Shown here: one piece after another, positions 1 through 7,744 of the stretch | How the letters are laid out: every line of letters begins with the position of its first letter | Numbering within the stretch: position 1 is the first letter of the stretch | Notes under the pieces: model-generated | The model's input: only the letters and a program-made list of their open reading frames with translations | Told to the model about the DNA's origin: nothing | Database searches by the model: none | Translations under genes and position numbers: made by a program | Origin: CAMDMI01 sp044379485 | Lineage (GTDB): Bacteria; Bacteroidota; Bacteroidia; Cytophagales; Flexibacteraceae | Reading direction: 5' to 3' | NCBI GenBank assembly: GCA_044379485.1 | Contig: JBIPOE010000001.1 | Coordinates: forward strand, 1-64,000 | DNA: 64,000 nt

Positions 1-142
1 ACAAGACAACCACAAATTGAATTTTTAGATGAAAATATTTTAGTGGCTTAAAATTGAATACTTTAGCTACAACTACTTTTGAACTAAAAACTGAATACTT
101 TTGACTGATTACTTAAAGCTTTTGACTTTTTCAGCAAGCCCT
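1..142. repeat. Dispersed repeat, copy 1 of 2
   Basis: This stretch, directly downstream of the cyclophilin gene, recurs almost unchanged at 38985-39112. The second copy is about 14 bases shorter because of an indel near the right end; otherwise only a few bases differ. The sequence is AT-rich and internally repetitive, with phrases such as TTGAATACT and CTGAATACT returning. It carries no open reading frame. Both copies stop at the same phrase, TCAGCAAGCCCT, so the right boundary is real; the left boundary may lie outside the window. Confidence 0.8.
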
Positions 143-144
143 AA

Positions 145-588
145 TTAAGCGCCTGGTTCGTTGATAACCACTTTGGTCATCTTGTCGCCTGCTTTTATGG
201 CATCAATAACATCTAAACCCTCCACCACTTTACCAAAGCAAGTGTGATTTCTATCCAGGTGAGCTGTATTTGTGCGGCTATGGCAAACAAAAAACTGAGA
301 ACCGCCTGTGTTTCTTCCGGCATGCGCCATTGACAAAACGCCTCTGTCATGAAATTGGTTGCCACCTGTTAATTCACAATCAATTTTATACCCGGGGCCG
401 CCAGCTCCAGTTCCGGTTGGGTCGCCTCCCTGAATTACAAAATTTGGTATTACTCTATGGAAAGTAACCCCATCATAAAAGCCTTTTTTGGCAAGGGTTA
501 CAAAGTTTTTTACTGTGTTTGGGGCATCGTTGTCATAAAACTCGATTTTCATCACGCCCTTTTCTGTGTGGATTTCTCCTGTTGTCAT
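145..588 (-). CDS. Cyclophilin-type peptidyl-prolyl cis-trans isomerase
   Basis: A 147-residue single-domain cyclophilin that catalyses cis-trans isomerisation of X-Pro bonds during protein folding. The family signature FHRVIPNFVIQGGD lies at residues 43-56 with the catalytic Arg at 45, and GSQFFV at 96-101 forms the substrate pocket together with the LDRNHTCFGKV segment near 111-121. There is no signal peptide or lipobox, so it is probably cytoplasmic, like PpiB. Length and motif spacing are normal for the short bacterial form. It is followed on its own strand by the 142-bp dispersed repeat. Confident of the family; the paralogue name is not assigned. Confidence 0.93.
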   Translation of the reverse strand: MTTGEIHTEKGVMKIEFYDNDAPNTVKNFVTLAKKGFYDGVTFHRVIPNFVIQGGDPTGTGAGGPGYKIDCELTGGNQFHDRGVLSMAHAGRNTGGSQFFVCHSRTNTAHLDRNHTCFGKVVEGLDVIDAIKAGDKMTKVVINEPGA

Positions 589-686
589 TTTTTAAATTTT
601 TTGCAAAGATGGTGATTCATTCAAAATACAAACCAGAAAACCTGATTTATATCCTTTCTGATCTTTTACAACAAATCTGGTTTGCC

Positions 687-1157
687 TTATTTTTTCAAGA
701 CCTGTCGTTTCCAGACATCTGTTCTACCGAATAAAGAAACGCCTATAAAGCCCCTCACTTCCAGTGTGTTCTCATCTGTAAGTTCCATTTTGCAACTGTA
801 ATCACTGCCATTTTCCGGATCATAAATCTGACCATCAACCCACTTTTTATTTCCTTCAAATACAAAACCTCTCAGGTTTTGAAGACCAAGCAGCGGTGTT
901 TTCTTTTTAGCATCGTCCGGATTGTTTTTGTCTACTTTCACGGTCCCATCTTCGTATTTGGGTTCTCTCAACCAAACAATTTTTCCATGAAACTTATTGG
1001 CATTGTCTTTAAAGATTTTGATTTTAGCTTTTCCCGAGCCAGAAAGCCATACCCCCAATATGGCATCAGATTCTTCAGCTGGAAAATGAAAGGAACTTCC
1101 AGCTAAAAAAAGAAGTGGAGCAATTGTATAGAATAAAATTCTGCGGCTAATTTTCAT
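687..1157 (-). CDS. DUF2147-type secreted protein
   Basis: A 156-residue protein with a cleavable-looking signal peptide (residues 1 to about 24, hydrophobic core after the RR near the start). The mature part begins with the pattern ILGVWLSGSGKAKIKIF and continues with FHGKIVWL and LRGFVFEG, which match the DUF2147 family of small exported Bacteroidota proteins. The end, GVSLFGRTDVWKR, is also typical (family members end near R-x-x-x-W). Function is unknown; a lipocalin-like beta-barrel fold has been suggested for the family. It is a separate unit, about 100 bp upstream of the cyclophilin on the same strand. Confidence 0.8.
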   Translation of the reverse strand: MKISRRILFYTIAPLLFLAGSSFHFPAEESDAILGVWLSGSGKAKIKIFKDNANKFHGKIVWLREPKYEDGTVKVDKNNPDDAKKKTPLLGLQNLRGFVFEGNKKWVDGQIYDPENGSDYSCKMELTDENTLEVRGFIGVSLFGRTDVWKRQVLKK

Positions 1158-1430
1158 TGGTACTTTAAAATATTTTGGCTCAATTTTAAGAAACCTTTTT
1201 TATATTCAATGTTAAAATTTTCAATATTTTCTTTGGATGAATTTTCCCTTGACCAAAAGAAAATTGCCTGCAGTGCTTTTTGGCCAATCATAAATTCCTA
1301 CGCTAAGTTATTCTTAGACACTTAGGTCATATTCCATTCAAATTTTACTATGTCTTTCTCGTTCTGGTTTTGTTAATTTGTATATTGAAAAGAATTGTGT
1401 CCCTATCACATTTCCTTAGTCATAAAAACA

Positions 1431-2171
1431 TTGAATTGGCGTAATTCACATATTGTTGTCCTACTATTTTGCAGTGTAAGCCTTTGGCTTTCAAGCTGTA
1501 AAACGAAGCAGATATGTCCTGCCTATCAAAGTGTATTTTATCTGGACCATAAACTAGCTGATATCGAATTCAGTCCATTTGACAAAGATTCAATGCCTAA
1601 AATTGAGGAAACTGTCCGTAAAACCGACGTGCTTTTGGTATTGCGACTGGGTAAGAAAAAGGTAGATAAGCGAATGGCTGTGATACCAATGATTACCATA
1701 TTCCCCGAACAGGCAGATTCTGCACTTGCGATGGCAGATTCCCTTGCCGCAGATAGTGCCATGGTAGATGAAGAGGCTGAAGAAATATCTGAAGAAAATG
1801 AAATTCAAGACAGCACAGAAACCATGGAAGACAAGCCCGAAATAGATGCGCCAAAACCTGAAGAAGAAGATGCTCCGATTGAGGATGCGCCAGAAGAAAA
1901 AAATGAAATAGTTGCCCCAAAACCAAAGAAAAAAACAGATCCTAAAGATCCTGAACTTTCAGATCCATCTATGAAGGCTGAATTTGAAGAATCATTTGAA
2001 GATGCCCCTTCGGATTTTGATCTGAATACACCTCTTCCTGAGGAAGAAGCACCGCCAGCACCTGTTGAAACCAAGGCTAAAAAGAAGAAAAAGACCCCTG
2101 CAAAAGCGGTTAAAAAAGCAGAACCAGTCAAAAAAGAAGAGGAACCCGCAGCTGAGGATGATAAGTTCTAA
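1431..2171 (+). CDS. Acidic proline/lysine-rich lipoprotein, unknown function
   Basis: The protein has a lipoprotein signal: hydrophobic IVVLLFCSVSLWL followed by the lipobox LSSC about 23 residues in. A folded-looking stretch of about 75 residues follows, then about 150 residues of low-complexity sequence rich in Glu, Asp, Pro and Ala, ending in a Lys-rich tract (KAKKKKKTPAKAVKKAEP). I place the start at the TTG at 1431 because it gives a normal-length signal peptide; an in-frame TTG at 1395 would add 12 residues. It lies 35 bp before the LptC-like gene and is probably cotranscribed, so an envelope role is an inference. No recognisable domain. Confidence 0.7.
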   Translation: MNWRNSHIVVLLFCSVSLWLSSCKTKQICPAYQSVFYLDHKLADIEFSPFDKDSMPKIEETVRKTDVLLVLRLGKKKVDKRMAVIPMITIFPEQADSALAMADSLAADSAMVDEEAEEISEENEIQDSTETMEDKPEIDAPKPEEEDAPIEDAPEEKNEIVAPKPKKKTDPKDPELSDPSMKAEFEESFEDAPSDFDLNTPLPEEEAPPAPVETKAKKKKKTPAKAVKKAEPVKKEEEPAAEDDKF

Positions 2172-2206
2172 ACTGGTCCGGTCAAGTTTCAGTTTTTAAA
2201 TTAAAT

Positions 2207-2773
2207 TTGCACTTTATTAAGAAAAATTCATTGTCTGTCAATAGTTTATATATTTTTATTTTCTCATGGCTTTTGTTTTCTTGTGAAGAAACTAAAAAGC
2301 AGCATTCTATTAAATTTTATGCAGGTCCATTATTGGTTTCAGAAAATTTGAATACAACCTACACGGATTCAGCCAAAGTAAAAATGAGGCTTCAGGCGGC
2401 TGTGCAAACGGAATTTGCAAACGGAAACCAGGAATATGAAAAAGGACTTGAAGTTACTTTTTTTGAAAAGGATACGATTCGCAAATCCTACTTAAAAGCA
2501 GATGTGGTCTTCTATAATAAACAGCAGGACCTATACACTGCCATTGGTAATGTGGTTTTAGAAGATCTTCAAAAACACGAAAAGCTGAATACGGAAAAAC
2601 TCCATTGGAGCCGTTTTGAGGGAAGGGTTTATAACAACGAGTTTGTAAAAATCACCACACCAACCCAAGTGCTTAAAGGGAAAGGACTTACCGCCAAACA
2701 GGATTTTTCAACTTACACAATTCTAGAGCCTGAAGGCCAAATAATGGATGCAGCATCGTCTGACTTTTTTTGA
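2207..2773 (+). CDS. lptC: LPS export protein LptC-like (periplasmic)
   Basis: A 188-residue lipoprotein-type LptC. After a hydrophobic segment and lipobox LLFSC (Cys 26) comes a beta-rich LptC/OstA-like region with the characteristic phrases EYEKGLEVTFFEKD, KADVVFYNKQQDLYTAIGNV, LEDLQKHEKLNTEKLHW and VKITTPTQVLKGKGL. LptC bridges the inner-membrane LptBFG ATPase to LptA in lipopolysaccharide transport. The start is a TTG. The end overlaps the next gene by 26 bp, so the two are likely translated together. An LptF/LptG-type permease lies about 2.2 kb away at 4980-6065 on the other strand. Family call is firm. Confidence 0.85.
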   Translation: MHFIKKNSLSVNSLYIFIFSWLLFSCEETKKQHSIKFYAGPLLVSENLNTTYTDSAKVKMRLQAAVQTEFANGNQEYEKGLEVTFFEKDTIRKSYLKADVVFYNKQQDLYTAIGNVVLEDLQKHEKLNTEKLHWSRFEGRVYNNEFVKITTPTQVLKGKGLTAKQDFSTYTILEPEGQIMDAASSDFF

Positions 2774-3005
2774 TATAGTTCTTTTCTCTGCCATGGTTGT
2801 CAGTTTTGTAATTGGCATTCACCAATCCATTTATTACGGCGTTGCGTATAGCTATTGGCTTTTTATGCTTTCCACTTTGACATTTCTTTGGCTCAATCAA
2901 AGGCTGAAAAGATTTAAAAATTTACCAGAAATTGAGCCTAAAATCACAGATAAAAACCAAAAGTCTTTAAAAACCAAAACAGTAAAAGATCCCAGGAAGA
3001 AGTAG
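2748..3005 (+). CDS. Small two-helix membrane protein
   Basis: An 85-residue protein with two predicted transmembrane helices (about residues 9-27 and 31-49) and a strongly basic C-terminal tail of about 30 residues (ending KDPRKK). It overlaps the 3' end of lptC by 26 bp in another frame, which supports coordinated expression and an envelope location. No family recognised. The ATG at 2748 is the natural start. Confidence 0.65.
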   Translation: MQHRLTFFDIVLFSAMVVSFVIGIHQSIYYGVAYSYWLFMLSTLTFLWLNQRLKRFKNLPEIEPKITDKNQKSLKTKTVKDPRKK

Positions 3006-3058
3006 AATTTTTCCTAAGGGAATTGAGTAGCAAAACATTTAACACGTCAATATATAAC

Positions 3059-3889
3059 ATGAAATCGTTTCGATTAAACAGACTCTTTAATGCAAAATCA
3101 GGCCGATGCTTTGATGTTGCCATAGACCACGGATTTTTCAATGAATTTGGTTTCCTTCAGGGAATTGAAAACATCAAAAAATCCATTGAGGTTTTGGTAG
3201 AAGCAGCTCCTGATGCCATTCAACTCACAGTAGGTCAGGCGCATTATTTGCAATCCATACCCGGAAGATTTAAGCCAAGTTTGGTTTTGCGGACTGATGT
3301 TGCCAATGTGTATGGTCAGGTCCTTCCAAGATCTTTATTCAGCCGGATGATTGAAAATCCGGTGGATCAAGCCATTCGTTTGGATGCAACCTGTGTGGTG
3401 GTTAACCTTTTTAGAATTCCAGGTGAGCCAGAGGTAATGGATCAGTGCATAAACAACATTCTCAAAATAAAGCCTTTGTGTGATCAATATGCTTTTCCAT
3501 TAATGATAGAGCCTCTTGTTTTTCAGGCAAATGAAAAAGCAGGTGGGTACATGGTTGATGGTGATTTGAACAAAATTCTTCCATTGGTTCGCCAGGCTGT
3601 AGAACTTGGTGCAGATATTATCAAAGCAGATCCAACCGATGACGTCAGTTTGTACCACAAGGTCGTTGGAATTGCCGGCGACATACCAGTTTTGGTAAGA
3701 GGTGGTGGCAAGGCCTCAGATGAAGAAATCTTAACCCGAACCGAAAAGCTGATTGAACAAGGTGTAGCAGGAATCGTTTACGGACGAAATATTATCCAAC
3801 ATACCAATCCTGCTGCCATGACAAAAGCCCTGATGGCGATAGTGCATGATGGAGCAAAGGCAAATGATGTGATTAATTGGTTAAAATAA
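3059..3889 (+). CDS. Class I aldolase of the DhnA/LsrF (DeoC/LacD-like) family
   Basis: A 276-residue TIM-barrel aldolase. Recognisable elements are FDVAIDHGFFNEFGFLQG near the N-terminus, GADIIKADPTDD (probable Schiff-base lysine in IKADPT) and the phosphate-binding end VLVRGGGKASDEEIL followed by GVAGIVYGRNI. These match the archaeal-type class I fructose-bisphosphate aldolase/LsrF group; the physiological substrate cannot be told. The ATG at 3059 is preferred because the family's N-terminal strand begins there, although the frame is open from 3023. It ends about 180 bp before a shared terminator and converges on the EamA gene. Confidence 0.8.
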   Translation: MKSFRLNRLFNAKSGRCFDVAIDHGFFNEFGFLQGIENIKKSIEVLVEAAPDAIQLTVGQAHYLQSIPGRFKPSLVLRTDVANVYGQVLPRSLFSRMIENPVDQAIRLDATCVVVNLFRIPGEPEVMDQCINNILKIKPLCDQYAFPLMIEPLVFQANEKAGGYMVDGDLNKILPLVRQAVELGADIIKADPTDDVSLYHKVVGIAGDIPVLVRGGGKASDEEILTRTEKLIEQGVAGIVYGRNIIQHTNPAAMTKALMAIVHDGAKANDVINWLK

Positions 3890-4069
3890 AGAGACTTGGA
3901 AATTATTTTTTAAATATTTTGAGAAATATGAAACCTGAGCTCCGTTTTAAACGATATAAGCTTTGTTCATTTTTCAATCCAATACCTTTTTAAATAATAA
4001 CCAGGATTTTCTGTAACCAACTTCGAAATTTAACCAAATATATTTTTTCACCTTTACACCCCAGAAAAA

Positions 4070-4090
4070 AGCCTCGTCAAAAGCGAGGCT
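4070..4090. terminator. Bidirectional intrinsic terminator between aldolase and EamA genes
   Basis: Perfect 7-bp stem AGCCTCG (4070-4076) / CGAGGCT (4084-4090) with a 7-base loop, flanked by an A-run on the left and a T-run on the right, so it can end transcription in both directions. The stop codon of the minus-strand EamA gene (4077-4079) lies in the loop and its last codons form one arm of the stem. Confidence 0.8.
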
Positions 4091-4973
4091 TTTTTATTTT
4101 ATCCAGCACTGGATAAATAAAAACCCCGGACAAAATCATAAGAAGGCCCACATAAAATAAACCTTCCATTTTTTCCTTTTGGCCAAAAATCAGCAAACCA
4201 AGTGCAATGCCATATACCGGCTCAAGATTTACGGTTAGGTTAATGGCAAATGCTGAAAACTTCTTCATTAGCTCAATCGACATGGTGTAGGCAAAAACTG
4301 TACATACCCAGGCCAAAAACAAAATATTCAACCAGTCCCAACCAGCTGGAATTGAAAATACCATTGAATCCAAAAGGTTCAATTCAGATAAAAGTGGAAT
4401 ACATAAAAGGCTGAAAACAAATGCGAAACCCATTTCCCATGTGGTGAGAATCAAGGGTGAATGATGGGCTACCAATCCACGATTTAAAATGGTAAAACAG
4501 GAGCAGGCAATGGCAGAAATTAAACTGACGGAAAGCCCTGCAACCATACTAAAATCCGATTTGAATATGAGCAGAAGGCCAATGGCCACAAACAAGGCCA
4601 AAACCAATTCCCTCCACTGAAATTTCTTTTTAGTCATCAAGGGTTCCAACAGACAAGTCCAAAGTGCAGTGGTGGACATGCCAGCAAGGCAAGTGCTCAC
4701 ATTGCTCATTTGCGCTGAAGCAAAAAAAGTAGCCCAGTGAAAAGAAGTGAGCACACCTGCTAATACAATTTTGGACCTTTGCGTAGCCGGAAATTTACAA
4801 GTTCCTAATTGCCAATAGGCCAAACCAAGCAAAGTGATAAAGCTTAAACCTGTCCGGTAAACGACAATGAAAGGCGCTTCCAGATTGCTTAAAACGCCAA
4901 GAACCGAAGTAAATCCCCAAAAAATAATGCAAAGATGGAGCAGTAAATAGTCCTTTAATTCCGGTTTTTGCAT
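4077..4973 (-). CDS. EamA/DMT-family permease
   Basis: A 298-residue integral membrane protein with about ten hydrophobic helices arranged as two EamA repeats, the drug/metabolite transporter layout. The N-terminal YLLLHLCIIFWGFTSVLG segment and the second-half pattern NLEPVYGIALGLLIFGQ (the family's EPV/P motif in helix 8 or 9) are typical. Members export amino acids, metabolites or drugs; the substrate here is unknown. The start lies 6 bp after the stop of the LptF/LptG-type gene, so it is the second gene of that operon. Transcription ends in a terminator that overlaps its own 3' end. Confidence 0.88.
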   Translation of the reverse strand: MQKPELKDYLLLHLCIIFWGFTSVLGVLSNLEAPFIVVYRTGLSFITLLGLAYWQLGTCKFPATQRSKIVLAGVLTSFHWATFFASAQMSNVSTCLAGMSTTALWTCLLEPLMTKKKFQWRELVLALFVAIGLLLIFKSDFSMVAGLSVSLISAIACSCFTILNRGLVAHHSPLILTTWEMGFAFVFSLLCIPLLSELNLLDSMVFSIPAGWDWLNILFLAWVCTVFAYTMSIELMKKFSAFAINLTVNLEPVYGIALGLLIFGQKEKMEGLFYVGLLMILSGVFIYPVLDKIKKPRF

Positions 4974-4979
4974 CGGGAA

Positions 4980-6065
4980 TTACTTTGGAACGGATTTATA
5001 AAGGAATATCCCGATAAAGGCAAAAATGATATTTGGCAACCAGCAAGCCAATAATGGATCCATAGAACCAGCTTGAGCAATTGTTCGGCTGGTGATGTAA
5101 AAAATGATATACACAAAGGCCAGAACAAAACCAATGGCAATCTGAAAACCAGCGCCTTCTCTCGATTTTCTGGCAGATAAAATCACACCAATCAAAGTCA
5201 GAATAATAATGGCAAATGGGTACGTAATCCGCAGATACTGTTCTACAATATAGGTTTCTGAATTATCAGCTCCCCGTGATTTCAACTCTCCGATGTATTC
5301 CCGAAGCTCCGTATTATTCAGGGTTTCGTACTTCATATACTGGCTTTCAAAATCTTTGGGTTTTATAGAAATGGTTGTATCCAATGATTTTAAATAAGTG
5401 ATCCTATTCGGCTTATTTGCAAAATCAAAAATCCGAACATTGGAAAGCCTCCATTTCCGGATAGAATCCACCCAGAAAATCTTTTCTGCCTTCAGCTTTT
5501 TGTGTAAAACCGTATTTTCAATTTGTTCAATGGTGCAGTTAAATCCCTCATGAATATCGCTGTTATAAGATTGAACATAAAAATAATCTTTCGGACTTAT
5601 TTTGATATGTGTGTTTCTGCCGTCATAATGGAATGGATTCTTCACATACACCAATTCAAAGGCTTGACGTTGCTTGTTGGAATTTGGAATGGTATAGCCA
5701 ATTAGAAAATACGTTCCAACCGCCACTAGTCCTGAACCTACTATATAAGGAACAAGCAGCCTCACAAAACTAATTCCTGAACCAAGAATTGCTATGATTT
5801 CTGTTCTGGCTGCCAATCTTGAAGTCATAAAAACTGTGGCTATAAAAACAGTAATCGGACTCAGCATGTTGGCTACATAAGGAAAGAAATTGGCGTAGTA
5901 CTCCACAATAATTTTATAAAGCCCTGGTTTGGTTTTTATAAAATCGTCGTTTTTTTCCACCACATCGATCATACAAATGACCAGTGTGAGCATCAATACT
6001 ATAAAAAAGAAAGACCGGAGAAATTCTTTGAAAATGTACCGGTCAATTATCTTAAATCTGAACAA
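4980..6065 (-). CDS. LptF/LptG (YjgP/YjgQ) family permease
   Basis: A 361-residue inner-membrane protein with the family architecture: three N-terminal helices (residues about 15-120) beginning DRYIFKEFLRSFFFIVLML, a periplasmic jelly-roll-like middle (about 130-265) and three C-terminal helices, with AFAIIILTLIGVILSARKSREG before helix 4. In the LPS exporter LptB2FG this subunit pulls lipopolysaccharide out of the inner membrane toward LptC. The sequence suggests LptG more than LptF, but single-gene Bacteroidota cases are hard to divide. It starts the operon with the EamA gene. Confidence 0.87.
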   Translation of the reverse strand: MFRFKIIDRYIFKEFLRSFFFIVLMLTLVICMIDVVEKNDDFIKTKPGLYKIIVEYYANFFPYVANMLSPITVFIATVFMTSRLAARTEIIAILGSGISFVRLLVPYIVGSGLVAVGTYFLIGYTIPNSNKQRQAFELVYVKNPFHYDGRNTHIKISPKDYFYVQSYNSDIHEGFNCTIEQIENTVLHKKLKAEKIFWVDSIRKWRLSNVRIFDFANKPNRITYLKSLDTTISIKPKDFESQYMKYETLNNTELREYIGELKSRGADNSETYIVEQYLRITYPFAIIILTLIGVILSARKSREGAGFQIAIGFVLAFVYIIFYITSRTIAQAGSMDPLLACWLPNIIFAFIGIFLYKSVPK

Positions 6066-6102
6066 TTTGAAGTATAAATATTTTTTATCGTCTCTTCATC
6101 AG

Positions 6103-6231
6103 CTACTTACAATCGCAAGCGCCACCGCATGCTTTTGAACTGGTAGCTTTCCATGGTTTTATGATTTTCCTGACCAGATAATAAACGGAAAAAGAAACTG
6201 TCAAAACCACGAGAACTAGCTGAAGATTCAT
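6103..6231 (-). CDS. 42-residue Cys-rich single-pass membrane microprotein
   Basis: A 43-codon reading frame starting with ATG one base after the glyS stop. It encodes one hydrophobic helix (residues 4-20, LQLVLVVLTVSFSVYYL), a basic stretch RKIIKPWK, and a Cys cluster CGGACDC before the terminal Lys. The layout (one helix plus a CGG-type cysteine tail) is that of the FeoB-associated Cys-rich membrane proteins, which normally sit next to ferrous-iron transporter genes; no feoA or feoB is visible here. The tight junction to glyS indicates cotranscription. Real gene likely; function by analogy only. Confidence 0.65.
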   Translation of the reverse strand: MNLQLVLVVLTVSFSVYYLVRKIIKPWKATSSKACGGACDCK

Positions 6232-6232
6232 A

Positions 6233-7702
6233 CTACATATTTTGAAGAAGTGTGGACAAGGAAGTTGTTTTCCTAAGCATATCTTTCAATTGCTCAATGG
6301 TTACCCGCTCCTGCAAGGTAGAATTTCTATGCCTTACGGTTACAGTTTGATCTTCAATTGTTTGATAATCAATAGCTACACAGTATGGCGTTCCAATCAA
6401 ATCCTGGCGTGTATATCGCTTTCCAATGGAATCTTTTTCATCATAACTGGCCATAAACTCAGATTTTAATTCTTTGTAAATCTTATTGCCTAACTCAGAT
6501 AAACCATCCTTTTTTACAATCGGGCAAATAGCAACTTTGACTGGGGCGATGGCTGGGTGGAAATTCAAATACGTACGTTCCTTGGTTTGGTCACCGTCCT
6601 GAATGGTTTCCTGGGTAAAGGCATTACACAAAATTGCCAAAAATAAACGATCAGCGCCAACTGAAGTTTCTACAACAAACGGAATGTAGTTTCCATAGGC
6701 TTTTCCGTTGTCATCCAGATCGTTGTCGAAATATTGTTGTTTCTTTTTTGAGAATTCCTGGTGACTTCTCAGATCAAAATCTGTTCGTGAATGGATGCCC
6801 TCCATTTCTTTAAAACCAAAAGGAAAACGATATTCAATATCAACCGCAGCGTTGGCATAATGGGCCAGTTTTTCGTGTTTGTGGTATTTTAAATCCTCGG
6901 CAGGAATTCCCAAAGCCTGGTGAAATTTCAATCGCGTTTCTTTCCAATATTCATACCACTGAAGTTCTGTGCCAGGGCGAACAAAATATTGCATTTCCAT
7001 TTGTTCAAATTCCCGCATTCTGAAAATGAACTGTCTGGCTACAATTTCATTTCGAAAAGCTTTTCCAATTTGGGCAATCCCAAAAGGGATTTTCATCCTT
7101 CCTGTCTTTTGGACATTTAAAAAGTTTACAAATATGCCTTGGGCCGTTTCCGGACGAAGATATAAGGTAGAAGACTCATCTGCTACCGATCCAACCTGAG
7201 TGCTGAACATCAGATTAAATTGTCGAACTTCTGTCCAATTGGAAGTTTTTGAAATTGGACAAACGATTTTCTCGTTGATAATCAGCTCCTGAACGCCTTT
7301 TAAATCAGAAATACCAAGGAGTTGGTTCATTTCTGCCAAAAGACTTTCTGCCTTTGCCAAATCTCCTGCGGCTTCATATTCCGCAGCTTTGTCTTCAATC
7401 AGATTATCTGCTCTATATCTTTTTTTACTGTCCTTGTTGTCCACCATAGGATCGTTGAACGAATCAATATGGCCGGAAGCTTTCCAGATGGTGGGGTGCA
7501 TGAAGATTGCTGAATCAATTCCCACAATATTGTCATGAAGTTGATTCATGGCTTTCCACCACGCTTGTTTCAGGTTGTTTTTGAGTTCAACACCGTTTTG
7601 ACCATAGTCATAAACAGCTTGTAAGCCATCGTAAATATCCGAACTTGGAAATACAAAACCGTACTCTTTAGCATGCGCCACTATATCTTTAAATTCTTTC
7701 AC
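6233..7702 (-). CDS. glyS: Glycine--tRNA ligase (alpha2 single-chain type)
   Basis: A 489-residue class II aminoacyl-tRNA synthetase that charges tRNA-Gly. It is the eukaryote/archaea-like homodimeric form rather than the alpha2beta2 GlyQ/GlyS pair. Visible features are the N-terminal FVFPSSDIYDG segment, motif 2 around GIAQIGKAFRNEIVARQFIFRMREF, the glycine-specific EMQYFV that follows, motif 3 ETSVGADRLFLAIL, and a C-terminal anticodon-binding domain (VAICPIVKK onward, with YCVAIDYQT and TVRHRNS). Length is at the short end of normal. It is followed after one base by the Cys-rich microprotein. Confidence 0.95.
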   Translation of the reverse strand: MKEFKDIVAHAKEYGFVFPSSDIYDGLQAVYDYGQNGVELKNNLKQAWWKAMNQLHDNIVGIDSAIFMHPTIWKASGHIDSFNDPMVDNKDSKKRYRADNLIEDKAAEYEAAGDLAKAESLLAEMNQLLGISDLKGVQELIINEKIVCPISKTSNWTEVRQFNLMFSTQVGSVADESSTLYLRPETAQGIFVNFLNVQKTGRMKIPFGIAQIGKAFRNEIVARQFIFRMREFEQMEMQYFVRPGTELQWYEYWKETRLKFHQALGIPAEDLKYHKHEKLAHYANAAVDIEYRFPFGFKEMEGIHSRTDFDLRSHQEFSKKKQQYFDNDLDDNGKAYGNYIPFVVETSVGADRLFLAILCNAFTQETIQDGDQTKERTYLNFHPAIAPVKVAICPIVKKDGLSELGNKIYKELKSEFMASYDEKDSIGKRYTRQDLIGTPYCVAIDYQTIEDQTVTVRHRNSTLQERVTIEQLKDMLRKTTSLSTLLQNM

Positions 7703-7744
7703 TTAAATTTTAATTTTTGATTGTAAGATAGTTAGTCTTCTATT

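Noticed and set aside
1590..2131. Minus-strand Ser/Gly-rich frames opposite the acidic lipoprotein
   Set aside because: They are the complement of the Glu/Pro/Lys-rich region; low-complexity shadow frames.
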